NCBI RefSeq assembly: GCF_001750145.1
Contig: NZ_CP015732.1
Location: forward strand, 930,001 to 994,000
Direction of reading: 5' to 3'
Length of the DNA: 64,000 nt
Origin: Arthrobacter sp. U41
Lineage (GTDB): Bacteria > Actinomycetota > Actinomycetes > Actinomycetales > Micrococcaceae
A program made the translations under genes and the position numbers. How positions within the stretch are numbered: the stretch's first letter is position 1; each line of letters opens with the position of its first letter. The notes below the pieces were generated by a model that worked only from the letters and a program-made list of their open reading frames with translations, did not search any database and was not told the origin of the DNA. This document shows, one piece after another, positions 17,810 through 26,421 of the stretch.

Positions 17810-17870
17810 AACGCGGGGTCAGCTACGGCCCATCCGGGGGCCTCGGACCGGCGCGAGGTGACCCCGCGTT
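17810..17870. repeat. Palindromic element, copy 2
   Basis: Outer arms AACGCGGGGTCA (17810-17821) and TGACCCCGCGTT (17859-17870) are exact complements. The centre carries GCCCATCCGGGGGCCTCGG and ACCGGCGCGAGG, closely matching the copy at 31703. It lies in the 406-base gap between the SRPBCC gene and tRNA-Gly, which holds nothing else except the hairpin at 17714. Confidence 0.85.
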
Positions 17871-18039
17871 GGTGTGCGGAGTCGCAACAACCGGGCTGCG
17901 CGGGGCGCGCCACATGGCACGCCAGGGCGGCTGAGGGCGCAACGCGGGCCCGGCTGTTCTGAGAAGGCTTCCGACTGGGGTAAGGTAAATCTCGTCGTTT
18001 TCACCGGGATTATTGACCAGATTATTGGCTAGTCCCACT

Positions 18040-18113
18040 GCGGCTGTAGCTCAATGGTAGAGCGCTAGCTTCCCAAGCTTGATACGCGGGTTCGATTCCC
18101 GTCAGCCGCTCCA
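18040..18113 (+). tRNA. tRNA-Gly(CCC)
   Basis: Cloverleaf: acceptor GCGGCTG pairs with CAGCCGC, D arm GCTC/GAGC, anticodon loop TTCCCAA giving anticodon CCC, T arm CGGGTTCGATTCCCG, discriminator T at 18110 and an encoded CCA at 18111-18113. The anticodon stem has one T-T mismatch. It reads the GGG glycine codon. Confidence 0.95.
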
Positions 18114-18215
18114 ATCCCCGGCAGAAGCCCGCCCAGCGGAGGTCCTGAGGCCGTTAGGTCGCTACCTGTATCGTTCGAAGTCAGGAACTTCTTCGGTTCC
18201 GCTACAGGAGCGATC

Positions 18216-18362
18216 ATGGCTGACAAATCCCCCCGCCAAGCAGCATCCCAGAAATCCGGCAAGTCCATCAAGGAAAAGCGGGCCGACAAGAGGAACGCCG
18301 CAGCGCCGCCCAGCTCCCTGGACAAGGCCACCAGCAAGCCGGCGAGCCCCAAGAAGAAGTGA
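18216..18362 (+). CDS. Small basic protein of 48 residues, translationally coupled to the next gene
   Basis: ATG 18216 is preceded by ACAGGAG at good spacing. The product starts MADKSPRQAASQKSGKSIKEKR and ends PKKK. It is very rich in lysine, arginine, serine and alanine, with no hydrophobic core, so it is probably disordered and perhaps nucleic-acid or ribosome associated (inference). Its TGA overlaps the GTG of the following dehydrogenase (GTGA). I recall similar short lysine-rich proteins in related actinobacteria annotated as hypothetical; this was not checked. Confidence 0.75.
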   Translation: MADKSPRQAASQKSGKSIKEKRADKRNAAAPPSSLDKATSKPASPKKK

Positions 18363-19519
18363 GCGGCAATTTGAGCCACCTCACCCTCGGAGCCCTTGCC
18401 AGCACGCGGAAACCCGACGAGCGCCGCCTCCCGATCCATCCCCTCCACTTGGACCGCATCGCGCCGGAAATCCGGCAGCAGCTGATCCTGGAGGAGGGCT
18501 ACGGGGTGCGTTTCGGCGTTGCGGACGCCCAGCTCGCACCGCTGGTGGGGCGCATCGTCCCCCGCACGCAGCTGCTGGCCGAGGCCGACGTCGTCCTCCT
18601 GCCCAAGCCGCAGCCCGAAGACCTGGCCGAACTCCGGGACGGGCAGGTCCTGTGGGGCTGGCCGCACTGCGTCCAGGACCGGGCGATCACCCGGCTGGCG
18701 ATCGACAAGAAGCTCACCCTGATCGCCTTCGAGGCGATGAACCACTGGGCCAGCGACGGCGGCTTCGGCCTCCACGTCTTCCACAAAAACAACGAGCTGG
18801 CCGGCTACTGCTCGGTGCTGCATGCCCTGGCTCTGACCGGATCCACCGGAGTCTACGGCCGCCGCCTGAGCGCCGTCGTCATCGGTTTCGGTGCCACGGC
18901 CCGGGGTGCGGTCACGGCCCTCAACGCCCACGGCATCCACGACGTCCAGGTGCTGACCAACCGCGGGGTTGCTGCGGTTGGCTCCCCCATCCATTCGGTG
19001 CGGATTGCGCAGTTCGACCACGACGACAAGGCGCCCTTCCGCAGCGAGGTCATCACCGAGCGTGGCCGCGTGCCGCTCGCGCCGTTCCTTGCCGGGAGCG
19101 ACATTGTGGTCAACTGCACCCTGCAGGACCCGAACGCGCCGCTCACGTACCTGCATACCGAGGACCTCGACGCGTTCCGGCCCGGCAGCCTGATCGTGGA
19201 CGTGTCCTGCGACGAAGGCATGGGCTTCAGCTGGGCGAAAAGCACCACCTTCGCCGAGCCGATGTTCAAGGTCGGGGAGCACATCGACTACTACGCCGTG
19301 GACCACAGCCCGTCCTACCTGTGGAATTCCTCCAGCTGGGAGATCAGCGAGGCGCTGCTGCCCTTCCTGGAAACCGTGGTCTCCGGCCCCGAGGCCTGGT
19401 CCGCGAACGAAACCATCCGCCGCGCGATCGAAATCCGCGACGGCGTCGTCCGCAACCCCGAGGTGCTGCAGTTCCAGCAGCGCGAGCCGGAATACCCGCA
19501 CGCCCCGCTGGCCGGCTAG
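18359..19519 (+). CDS. N5-(carboxyethyl)ornithine synthase-like dehydrogenase (alanine dehydrogenase family)
   Basis: A 386-residue NAD(P)-dependent enzyme of the alanine dehydrogenase/saccharopine dehydrogenase superfamily. The N-terminal part (ASTRKPDERRLPIHPLHLDRI, VLLPKPQPEDL) corresponds to the AlaDH substrate domain. A Rossmann motif VIGFGATARGAV begins near residue 174. The family member N5-(carboxyethyl)ornithine synthase reductively condenses pyruvate and ornithine; that name is the usual annotation for this architecture, but substrate is not proven. The start is GTG 18359, overlapping the preceding small gene by four bases. A strong terminator follows at 19548. Confidence 0.78.
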   Translation: MSGNLSHLTLGALASTRKPDERRLPIHPLHLDRIAPEIRQQLILEEGYGVRFGVADAQLAPLVGRIVPRTQLLAEADVVLLPKPQPEDLAELRDGQVLWGWPHCVQDRAITRLAIDKKLTLIAFEAMNHWASDGGFGLHVFHKNNELAGYCSVLHALALTGSTGVYGRRLSAVVIGFGATARGAVTALNAHGIHDVQVLTNRGVAAVGSPIHSVRIAQFDHDDKAPFRSEVITERGRVPLAPFLAGSDIVVNCTLQDPNAPLTYLHTEDLDAFRPGSLIVDVSCDEGMGFSWAKSTTFAEPMFKVGEHIDYYAVDHSPSYLWNSSSWEISEALLPFLETVVSGPEAWSANETIRRAIEIRDGVVRNPEVLQFQQREPEYPHAPLAG

Positions 19520-19547
19520 CGCCGCCCCAAGGTTTCCGCTGCTAAAA

Positions 19548-19585
19548 CGGACAGCCGCTGCGTGGATCCACGCAGCGGCTGTCCG
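19548..19585. terminator. Bidirectional terminator between convergent genes
   Basis: Perfect 17-bp inverted repeat: CGGACAGCCGCTGCGTG (19548-19564) with its complement ending 19585, flanked by AAAA on the left and AAAAC on the right. It serves the convergent dehydrogenase and MFS genes. Confidence 0.8.
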
Positions 19586-19601
19586 AAAACGGTGCGGAAA
19601 G

Positions 19602-20957
19602 CTAGGATCCGGCGTCCTTGCGGACAATTCGCACGAGCCGCCGCCGCGCCTTCAGATCCACCTTGAGCATCAGCTGGTCGCGGCGCGCCAGCACGACGGC
19701 GACCGTCGCCGCGGCAAGTGCCGGCACCCCGCCGGAGACCAGGATGGCCGTGTGCGGATCCACATGCTCGGCCAGCCAACCGATCATCGGCCCGCCAATG
19801 GCCTGCCCGCCGATCAGCACCATGATATACAGGCTCATGACGCGCCCGCGGATGGCCAGATTGGAGCTGACCTGGACCAGCTGGTTGGCTGCTGTCAGGA
19901 ACATCAGGCACCAGAACCCGGCGAGCACCATCGCCGCGCCGAACCACACCAGGGAGGGCGCCAGCGAGGCGAGGCAGAGCATCAGCCCGTACATTCCTGC
20001 CCCCAGCATCACCGAGCGAAGCCTCAGTTCCCGCCGGCGGGCAGAGGTGATGGCCCCCGCCAGCGCACCGAGGGCCACAAGAGCGTTCAGCAGCCCATAG
20101 CCGCCGGCGCCGACGTCGTAGACGTTGTCCGCGAAGGCCGCCAGCAGCACCGGCAGGCTCATCGCGAACACGGCAATGAAGCCGGCCATCAGCCACGGCC
20201 AGTAAATGGTGGGTTTGCTCAGCGCATAGTTCAGCCCCTCCCGCAGCATGCCCTTGCGCTTTGGCGCGGGCGTGCTGCTGTGCAGCTGGTCCTTCCGCAG
20301 CGTGAGCAGCATCGCGACGGTGAAGCAACAGGCGACGGCGTTCGCGGCGAAAGCCCAGCCGGCCCCCACCGCGGTGAGCAGCAGCCCGGCGAGCGCCGGT
20401 CCGATCAGGCCGCCGAGCTGGAACGTCGTGGAATTCACACTGATGGCGTTCCGGAGGTAGACCGGGCCCACGAGTTCATTGACGAAGACCTGCCGCGCCG
20501 GCTGGTCCAGCACGGTGACCAGGCCCAGTGCCAGGGCGATCACGTACACGTGCCAGACCTCGATCCGCTGGCTCAGCGCCAGCACCGCGAGGATGGCCGC
20601 CAGCACCGCTGCCACCGACTGGCACAGCATCAGGATCTTCCGCTTCGCGAAGCGGTCCGCCATCATGCCCGCCCACGGGCCCAGGAACAGCGAGGGCAGG
20701 AACTGCAGCGCCACCGTGATCCCGACGGCGGTGACGGAACCGGAGAGCTGGAGTACCAGCCAGTCCTGGGCAATCCGCTGCATCCAGATGGCGATCACGG
20801 CGATGAAGTGGCCGATCGCGAAGATGCGGAAATTGCGGACTTTCAGCGAGATGAAGGTGTGGCGCCACGGAAGCCGCTGGCTGACGACGGCGATGGGCTG
20901 GGTAATCGTGTCGGGCAGTGCAGTTACGTTGGCCTCTAACGGCGGAGGGGGTGCCAC
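19602..20957 (-). CDS. MFS transporter (EntS/DHA3-like)
   Basis: A 451-residue, 12-helix permease. Features include NFRIFAIGHFIAVIAIWMQRIAQDWLVLQLSGS, the DHA3-type motif GPWAGMMADRFAKRKILM and DQPARQVFVNELVG, which place it with enterobactin-exporter-like drug/siderophore efflux proteins. The C-terminus is basic (DLKARRRLVRIVRK). The start is GTG 20957 with GAGGAC five bases upstream. It is divergent from a LysR gene across 140 bases that carry an inverted-repeat operator, so that regulator probably controls it. Substrate unknown. Confidence 0.88.
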   Translation of the reverse strand: MAPPPPLEANVTALPDTITQPIAVVSQRLPWRHTFISLKVRNFRIFAIGHFIAVIAIWMQRIAQDWLVLQLSGSVTAVGITVALQFLPSLFLGPWAGMMADRFAKRKILMLCQSVAAVLAAILAVLALSQRIEVWHVYVIALALGLVTVLDQPARQVFVNELVGPVYLRNAISVNSTTFQLGGLIGPALAGLLLTAVGAGWAFAANAVACCFTVAMLLTLRKDQLHSSTPAPKRKGMLREGLNYALSKPTIYWPWLMAGFIAVFAMSLPVLLAAFADNVYDVGAGGYGLLNALVALGALAGAITSARRRELRLRSVMLGAGMYGLMLCLASLAPSLVWFGAAMVLAGFWCLMFLTAANQLVQVSSNLAIRGRVMSLYIMVLIGGQAIGGPMIGWLAEHVDPHTAILVSGGVPALAAATVAVVLARRDQLMLKVDLKARRRLVRIVRKDAGS

Positions 20958-21045
20958 AGAAAGTCCTCAAAGGAGCGGGTGAGCGGGGATTCCCTAACGC
21001 TAAACTAGCCGCAACAGATTGTGGAAGCTTATTCACCGCATAACT

Positions 21046-21066
21046 CGCATTACGAAACGCAATGCG
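21046..21066. promoter_or_regulatory. Candidate LysR operator
   Basis: CGCATTACG (21046-21054) and CGCAATGCG (21058-21066) form a nine-base inverted repeat with one mismatch and an AAA centre, containing the LysR T-N11-A pattern. It lies 32 bases before the LysR start, in the divergent MFS/LysR intergenic region. Confidence 0.55.
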
Positions 21067-21097
21067 GCGCGAGAACGCCGCAGCTCAGGAGACCGCC

Positions 21098-21952
21098 ATG
21101 TTCGAACCCGCCCAGCTTCGCTCCTTCCTGGCCGTGGCTGAAACACTGAGCTTCACCAGGGCCGCGGAACGGCTGGGCCTGGCGCAGCCGACGGTCAGCC
21201 AGCACGTGCGCAAGCTCGAGGCCGCCGCGAAGCGGGTCCTGGTGGCACGGGACACGAGGGACGTGCGCCTGACCGACAACGGGGACGCCATGGCCGGGTT
21301 CGCCCGCAGCATCCTGTCCGCGCACGACGCCGCCTCCCGCTACTTCTCCGGGTCGGCCATGCGCGGCCGGCTGCGTTTCGGCACGGCGGACGACCTCGCG
21401 ATCACCGGCCTGCCGAGGATCCTGCGGGAGTTCCGGCAGGTCTACCCGCAGATCAATCTCGAACTGACAGTGGGCCAAAGCGACCAGCTCTACAAGCGGC
21501 TCAACGCCGGGCAGCTGGACCTTGTCTTCGTGAAATGGGTCGCCGGGGCCAAAGACGGCACGGTGGTGCAGCAGGACTCCTTCGCCTGGGTGGGCCTGGA
21601 ACAGACCTCGCTGGACCCGGCCGAGTCCGTGCCGCTGATTGCCTACCCCGCTCCCAGCCTGAGCCGGAAGCTGGCCATCGACGCGCTGGAATCCGCTGGC
21701 CGGACCTGGCGGATCACGTGCACCACGCGGCAGATCAGCGGGGTGCTGGCCGCCGTCCGCGCCGGCATCGGGGTGGCGGTCATGCCGTCATCGCTGGTGC
21801 CGGACGACCTCAGGATCATCACCCGGCGGTTCCATCTGCCGCCGGTGGGCGACGTCGACTTCACCCTGATCCGCAATCCGCTGGCCAACACCGAGGTGAT
21901 CGAGGCCCTGACCCAGACCATCGCGGGCCGGGCCCTGAAGCGCCCCGCCTAA
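21098..21952 (+). CDS. LysR-family transcriptional regulator
   Basis: A 284-residue regulator. The N-terminal winged HTH is QLRSFLAVAETLSFTRAAERLGLAQPTVSQHVRKLEAAAKRVLVAR (residues 5-50). A periplasmic-binding-protein-like effector domain follows from about residue 88 (GRLRFGTADDLAITGLPRILREF through VAVMPSSLV). ATG 21098 is chosen because CAGGAGA precedes it; an in-frame ATG at 21062 would add 12 residues inside the operator. It presumably regulates itself and the divergent MFS efflux gene; the inducing ligand is unknown. Confidence 0.93.
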   Translation: MFEPAQLRSFLAVAETLSFTRAAERLGLAQPTVSQHVRKLEAAAKRVLVARDTRDVRLTDNGDAMAGFARSILSAHDAASRYFSGSAMRGRLRFGTADDLAITGLPRILREFRQVYPQINLELTVGQSDQLYKRLNAGQLDLVFVKWVAGAKDGTVVQQDSFAWVGLEQTSLDPAESVPLIAYPAPSLSRKLAIDALESAGRTWRITCTTRQISGVLAAVRAGIGVAVMPSSLVPDDLRIITRRFHLPPVGDVDFTLIRNPLANTEVIEALTQTIAGRALKRPA

Positions 21953-22016
21953 GCGGCCGGGGGTCACCTGCGTACTCGATGGTGTACCTACTCGGGTTGC
22001 GTACTTACGCATACCA

Positions 22017-22045
22017 TTGATCCACTCGGATTCGTGGCTTATCCT
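22017..22045 (+). promoter_or_regulatory. Candidate sigma-70-type promoter
   Basis: TTGATC (22017-22022), a 17-base spacer and TATCCT (22040-22045), upstream of the zinc-ribbon gene. It implies a leader of about 100 bases. Confidence 0.4.
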
Positions 22046-22155
22046 GAGTGTGTTGAAGGTCAAGCAGAGGCCTGTGACAACGATTCGAAATACGAACGCT
22101 GTCCTTTGTGTCTGCCACGCGGCGACTCACCGGAGGCGTTCGGGATAGGCCGACA

Positions 22156-22515
22156 ATGACGCCAGCCATAAACCGACCACATCGTCCCGCAGCATCGGCA
22201 ACCCGGAGCCTCAAACCGGTGGCCCCCCTTTCCCAGGCAGTGCACCGCGGCGCCGCCGCCCATCACCCCAGCCGCGGACGCCTGGACCCGCACCCGACGA
22301 CCCTGGTTGAGGCCGAATACGTCGGCAGCCCATACTGCGAACGTTGCGGGACCGACGAGTTCATCTACCTCGAGACTTTTGTCCCGGCCACACACAACAG
22401 GGACGGTTCGATCAACAGACTGGGCGAAGTGACGTACTTCTGCTCGGGCTGCGACGACTTCTCCGCACATGCGGTGCCTGCCACCTGGGTTCCACCAGGC
22501 TGGTACTTCGGCTGA
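22156..22515 (+). CDS. Orphan zinc-ribbon-like small protein
   Basis: A 119-residue protein. A variable, histidine/arginine/proline-rich N-terminus (about 1-50) precedes a compact C-terminal module with two CxxC knuckles: YCERCGTDEF (Cys61, Cys64) and YFCSGCDDF (Cys96, Cys99), separated by 31 residues. This should bind one zinc ion. No catalytic motif is present and I do not recognise a named family. ATG 22156 follows GGATAGG at seven bases; a GTG at 22108 lacks a binding site. It is single, with its own promoter and a strong terminator, between a LysR gene and putA. Confidence 0.7.
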   Translation: MTPAINRPHRPAASATRSLKPVAPLSQAVHRGAAAHHPSRGRLDPHPTTLVEAEYVGSPYCERCGTDEFIYLETFVPATHNRDGSINRLGEVTYFCSGCDDFSAHAVPATWVPPGWYFG

Positions 22516-22541
22516 TTCCGCGGGCGCCGCGCCGCACAGAC

Positions 22542-22586
22542 AACGAGCCGGGCGGCCACCATTGGAGGGTGGCCGCCCGGCTCGTT
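22542..22586. terminator. Strong terminator hairpin between zinc-ribbon gene and putA
   Basis: Perfect stem of at least 18 bp (ACGAGCCGGGCGGCCACC with its complement) around ATTGGA, preceded by CAA and followed by TTTGTG. It can terminate both converging genes. Confidence 0.8.
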
Positions 22587-22629
22587 TGTGCTGCCGGCGC
22601 GCTGGTGTTGCCGGCGCGGGAGGCAGCCC

Positions 22630-25600
22630 CTAGATCAGACCGTCCGAAAGATGGTTCGGCGTCCCGAAGCGGTGCGCGGTGATGCTGATGGCCTGCTCGT
22701 GCAGGAACGGCAGCAGCTCAACGCGTCCGGCTTCGGTGACCGGGTGGAAGTAGATGGCCAGGTCGGGACGTCCGCCGGTCGCCTCGGCCAGGGCCCTCGC
22801 ATCCCCGCCGATAAGCCTGATCCGTGAGATGGGCAGCCGCCCCGCGCCGGCGAACCTGCCCGCCGAGGCCAGCCAGCCGGCGTCGTTCTCCACGGCCAGA
22901 TCGATGCCGAGCCCGGAGAGCACGGTTCGCAACTGGGCGGGAAGCTCAACGGCGGTGGACACCGTCAGCTGCGAACCGGCCAGGACGCCGGCCGCCACTG
23001 TCCGGACCAGGTGGGCGAGGGGTTCACCTTCAGAGAGGCGCACCCTGACCGGCAGCGGGCGGTAGCGGAAGATGTTCCGTTCGGCGCTCAGCCCGGATAC
23101 GTCCCTGGCCGTGCCGAATTCCTCCGTCCAGGCGAGGGCGTCGGAGGCCAGGGCTCGCTGCAGGGCTTCCAGTTCACCGGCGGACAGGAAGCCGCTGGCT
23201 GCCTGCTCGATCCGGCGGATGCCCGGGGTGGCGGGCGTGGCGGCACTGGACCCGGCCGCGGCGCTGGGCTTGCTGACCCATTCGCCAAGGCCGAGTAGGT
23301 AGTTGGGCCCGCCGGCTTTGGTGCCTGCCCCGACGGCGGACTTCTTCCAGCCGCCGAAGGGCTGGCGCTGCACGATCGCACCGGTGATGCCACGGTTGAC
23401 GTAGAGGTTGCCAGCCTGGACCGTGTCGAGCCAGAGGTCAAGTTCCGCCGGGTTCAGCGAATGCAGTCCCGAGGTGAGGCCGTACTCGATCTGGTTCTGG
23501 ATGGCGATGGCGTCCTCAAGGGACTCCGCGGTCATCACCCCCAGCACGGGGCCGAAGAATTCGGTGAGATGGAAGTAGGAGCCGCGGCGCACCCCGTGGC
23601 GGACGCCCGGGCTCCAGAGCCTGCCCGTCCCGTCCAGCTTCTTCGGCTCGACGGCCCAGCTTTCCCCTTCGCCCAGGGTGGTCAAAGCGTTGAGGAGCTT
23701 GCCGCCGGCGGGTTCGATGACCGGGCCCATCTGGCTGGTCGGGTCCTCGGGGTAGCCGACCTTGAGCGAGGTGACGGCGTCGATCAGCTGGTTGTGGAAT
23801 CGCCGCGACTTGGCCACAGATCCGACGAGGATCACCAGCGACGCGGCGGAGCACTTCTGCCCGGCATGGCCGAAGGCGGAGTACGCGACGTCCTTGGCCG
23901 CAAGGTCAAGGTCGGCGCTTGGGGTGACGATGATGGCGTTTTTGCCGCTGGTCTCGGCCAGCAGCGGCAGGTCCTGGCGGAAGGTGCGGAACAGTTCGGC
24001 GGTTTCGTAGCCGCCGGTGAGGATCACGCGGTCCACCGCGGGGTGGGAGATCAGCTGGCGGCCAAGCTCCCGCTCGCCGAGCTGGACCATGGTCAGCACG
24101 TCCCGCGGGACGCCTGCCTCCCAGAGTGCCTCGATCATCACGGCACCGCTGCGCCGGGCCTGCTTGGCGGGCTTGATCACGACGGCGGAACCCGCGGCGA
24201 GGGCCGCCAGCGTGGAACCGGCCGGAATGGCCACCGGGAAGTTCCACGGCGGGGTCACCACGGTGAGCTTCGCCGGAACGAACGCGGCGCCGTCGACGTC
24301 GTCGAGCTTGCGGGCCGATTCTGCATAGTAGTGCGCGAAGTCAACAGCCTCGCTGACTTCCGGATCGCCCTGGTCGATGGTCTTGCCGGTTTCGCTGGCC
24401 ATGACCTCAAGCAGTTCGGTGCGGCGGGCCTCCAGGACGTCGCCGGCGCGGTGCAGGATCGCGGCCCGCTCGCCACCGGAGAGGGCGCCCCAGGCCTTGC
24501 CCTGCTCCAGGGCGGTCTCGATCACGGTATTGAGGGTCGCCTCGTCGTTGATCGTGGCGGCCTCGACGGCGGCGTTGCCGAGGGTCGAGAACGGGACCCG
24601 CCCCAGGATGGCGCGGCCCCAGTCGCGGTTGGCCGGCAGCGAGGGGTCGGTGTCCGCGGTGTTCACGAAGGAGTCGTGCGGCATCGGTTCGGCCGGAAGG
24701 CTGCGGTTCTGCCGGCGGTTGGGCAACGGGACCTCGTCGTCGAGCCTGGCGAGGGAGGCGAGGAAGCGCTGCTTCTCGCGCTCGAAGAGCGTTTCGTTCT
24801 CGCTGAGCTCGAAGACCGCGGACATGAAGTTGTCCTGGCTGGCACCCTCCTCGAGCCGGCGGATCAGGTAGGCGATTGCGACGTCGAACTCGGCCGGGTG
24901 GACCACGGGGGTGTACAGGAGCAACGAGCCGACGTCTTGTCTGACGGCTTCCGCCTGTCCCTGGGCCATGCCGAGCAGCATCTCGAACTCGATGCTCTGC
25001 TGTGCGGTATCCGCGATGCCGCGCTGCTTGGCGAGCAGCCAGGCGAAGGCGATGTCGAAGAGGTTGTGGCCCGCGACGCCGATCCGGATGTTGCGGATCC
25101 GGTCCGGGTGCAGCGCGTAGCTGATGACGCGCTTGTAGTTGGTGTCCGAGTCCTGCTTGGTGTTCCAGGTCGCGAGCGGCCAGCCGTGCAGCGAGGCCTC
25201 CACCTGCTCCATCGGCAGGTTGGCGCCCTTGACCACCCGGACCTTGATCGCGGCGCCGCCGCCGGCGCGGCGGGCGGCGGCCCAGTCCTGCAGGCGGATC
25301 ATGGCGGCGAGCGCGTCCGGGAGGTAGGCCTGCAGCACGATGCCGGCCTCGAGGTGCTTGAACTCCGGCTTGTCCAGGATCCGGGTGAAGACCGCAATGG
25401 TCATGTCCAGGTCCTTGTACTCCTCCATGTCCAGGTTGATGAACTTGGCCTTGTTTCCGCCGGCGGCAAAGGAGGCAGCGCGGGCGAACAGCGGCGTGAG
25501 CTTCTCGACGACGTGCTCCACCGCCTCATCGAAGGCCCAGGCCGAGTGCGGGGCCACCGTGGAGGAGACCTTGATCGAAACGTAGTCGACGTCGGGGCGG

Positions 25601-26172
25601 GCCAGCAGCTTGTGCGTTCCCTCGAGGCGGCGTGAGGCCTCGAGCTCGCCGAGCACGGCCTCGCCCAGGAGGTTGACGTTGAGCTTGATGCCGTCCTTGC
25701 GGATCTTGGCGATGGCGGGGCCCAGCTTGGCGTCCGTGGCGTCGACGATGAGGTGCCCGACCATCTCACGCAGCACACGGCGGGCGATCGGGATGACCAC
25801 CTGCGGCAGCGCTGGAGCTATGGTGCCGCCGAGGCGGACGGCGCCGCGCATGTACCAGGGCAGGAACGCGGGGACCTTGGGGGCCAGCACGGCGAGGTTG
25901 CGGGCGGCGACCGCCAGGTCCTCGGGACGGACAACGCCGTCGACGAACCCGACCGTGAAGTCCAGGCCGTTGGGGTCCTTCAGGACGCCGGCGAGCTGCT
26001 CGGCGGAGGCGTCGGCCGGAACCTTGGCCGCCTCGGTGAGCCAGTGGCGTACCAGCCCGATGGTCTCCTCGGCGAGGGCTGCGGCCTCAAGGGCCGGAGA
26101 GCCCTCCGGGACGGGGGCGTGCCCGGCCGCGTTGCCCGCGGTCACACCGGACTCCGTTGAAATGTTGGTCAT
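22630..26172 (-). CDS. putA: Bifunctional proline dehydrogenase / L-glutamate-gamma-semialdehyde dehydrogenase
   Basis: A 1180-residue enzyme that oxidises proline to glutamate in two steps, feeding electrons to quinone (FAD domain) and NAD+. The proline dehydrogenase barrel spans about residues 100-480, with KFINLDMEEYKDLDMTIAVF and RVVKGANLPMEQ (Lys315). The aldehyde dehydrogenase domain covers about 530-1010, with TPPWNFPVAIPAGS, ETSGKN and the nucleophile in GHAGQKCSAAS (Cys774). A C-terminal segment of about 170 residues (from RRIEQAASGF) resembles the extra domain of long PutAs. There is no N-terminal ribbon-helix-helix DNA-binding domain, so it is not self-regulating; it shares a promoter element with the permease at 26421, making the adjacent LysR protein a candidate regulator. 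Confidence 0.95.
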   Translation of the reverse strand: MTNISTESGVTAGNAAGHAPVPEGSPALEAAALAEETIGLVRHWLTEAAKVPADASAEQLAGVLKDPNGLDFTVGFVDGVVRPEDLAVAARNLAVLAPKVPAFLPWYMRGAVRLGGTIAPALPQVVIPIARRVLREMVGHLIVDATDAKLGPAIAKIRKDGIKLNVNLLGEAVLGELEASRRLEGTHKLLARPDVDYVSIKVSSTVAPHSAWAFDEAVEHVVEKLTPLFARAASFAAGGNKAKFINLDMEEYKDLDMTIAVFTRILDKPEFKHLEAGIVLQAYLPDALAAMIRLQDWAAARRAGGGAAIKVRVVKGANLPMEQVEASLHGWPLATWNTKQDSDTNYKRVISYALHPDRIRNIRIGVAGHNLFDIAFAWLLAKQRGIADTAQQSIEFEMLLGMAQGQAEAVRQDVGSLLLYTPVVHPAEFDVAIAYLIRRLEEGASQDNFMSAVFELSENETLFEREKQRFLASLARLDDEVPLPNRRQNRSLPAEPMPHDSFVNTADTDPSLPANRDWGRAILGRVPFSTLGNAAVEAATINDEATLNTVIETALEQGKAWGALSGGERAAILHRAGDVLEARRTELLEVMASETGKTIDQGDPEVSEAVDFAHYYAESARKLDDVDGAAFVPAKLTVVTPPWNFPVAIPAGSTLAALAAGSAVVIKPAKQARRSGAVMIEALWEAGVPRDVLTMVQLGERELGRQLISHPAVDRVILTGGYETAELFRTFRQDLPLLAETSGKNAIIVTPSADLDLAAKDVAYSAFGHAGQKCSAASLVILVGSVAKSRRFHNQLIDAVTSLKVGYPEDPTSQMGPVIEPAGGKLLNALTTLGEGESWAVEPKKLDGTGRLWSPGVRHGVRRGSYFHLTEFFGPVLGVMTAESLEDAIAIQNQIEYGLTSGLHSLNPAELDLWLDTVQAGNLYVNRGITGAIVQRQPFGGWKKSAVGAGTKAGGPNYLLGLGEWVSKPSAAAGSSAATPATPGIRRIEQAASGFLSAGELEALQRALASDALAWTEEFGTARDVSGLSAERNIFRYRPLPVRVRLSEGEPLAHLVRTVAAGVLAGSQLTVSTAVELPAQLRTVLSGLGIDLAVENDAGWLASAGRFAGAGRLPISRIRLIGGDARALAEATGGRPDLAIYFHPVTEAGRVELLPFLHEQAISITAHRFGTPNHLSDGLI

Positions 26173-26214
26173 GGCTGGTACTCGTTCTTTCTCGAAAGCG
26201 GGACGTTCTAAATT

Positions 26215-26248
26215 CAGTATGGGTCCGGATTTTCATAAGATAAAGCGA
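26215..26248 (-). promoter_or_regulatory. putA promoter carrying the element shared with the permease promoter
   Basis: Plus-strand landmarks CAGTATG (26215-26221), CCGGATT (26225-26231), AGATAAAGCGA (26238-26248). Read on the minus strand: -35 TTTATC (26244-26239), an 18-base spacer, -10 CATACT (26220-26215), about 43 bases before the putA ATG. The same blocks occur at 27950-27983. Confidence 0.6.
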
Positions 26249-26315
26249 TCTTTTCCGAGCAATACTGGTCAGGAAACTCGAAGATTCCCGTCCGGGCGAA
26301 CACCATCCGGAACCC

Positions 26316-26421
26316 ACCCCCGGACGCTCCCTCACTACCGGCGGCGAAACGGCGAACCCTCCCCCACGAGGTGAGAGAGGGTTCGTCGTTTCGCCGCCGG
26401 ATCTGGGGGAGCGTCGGGGGT
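26316..26421. repeat. Nested long hairpin downstream of the permease
   Basis: Outer arms 26316-26331 (ACCCCCGGACGCTCCC) and 26407-26421 pair with one bulge. Inner arms 26338-26361 and 26377-26400 pair over 24 bases with one mismatch (GCGGCGAAAC against GTTTCGCCGC). The right edge touches the permease stop codon, so the structure forms the permease 3' UTR and probably terminates it before putA. Confidence 0.75.
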
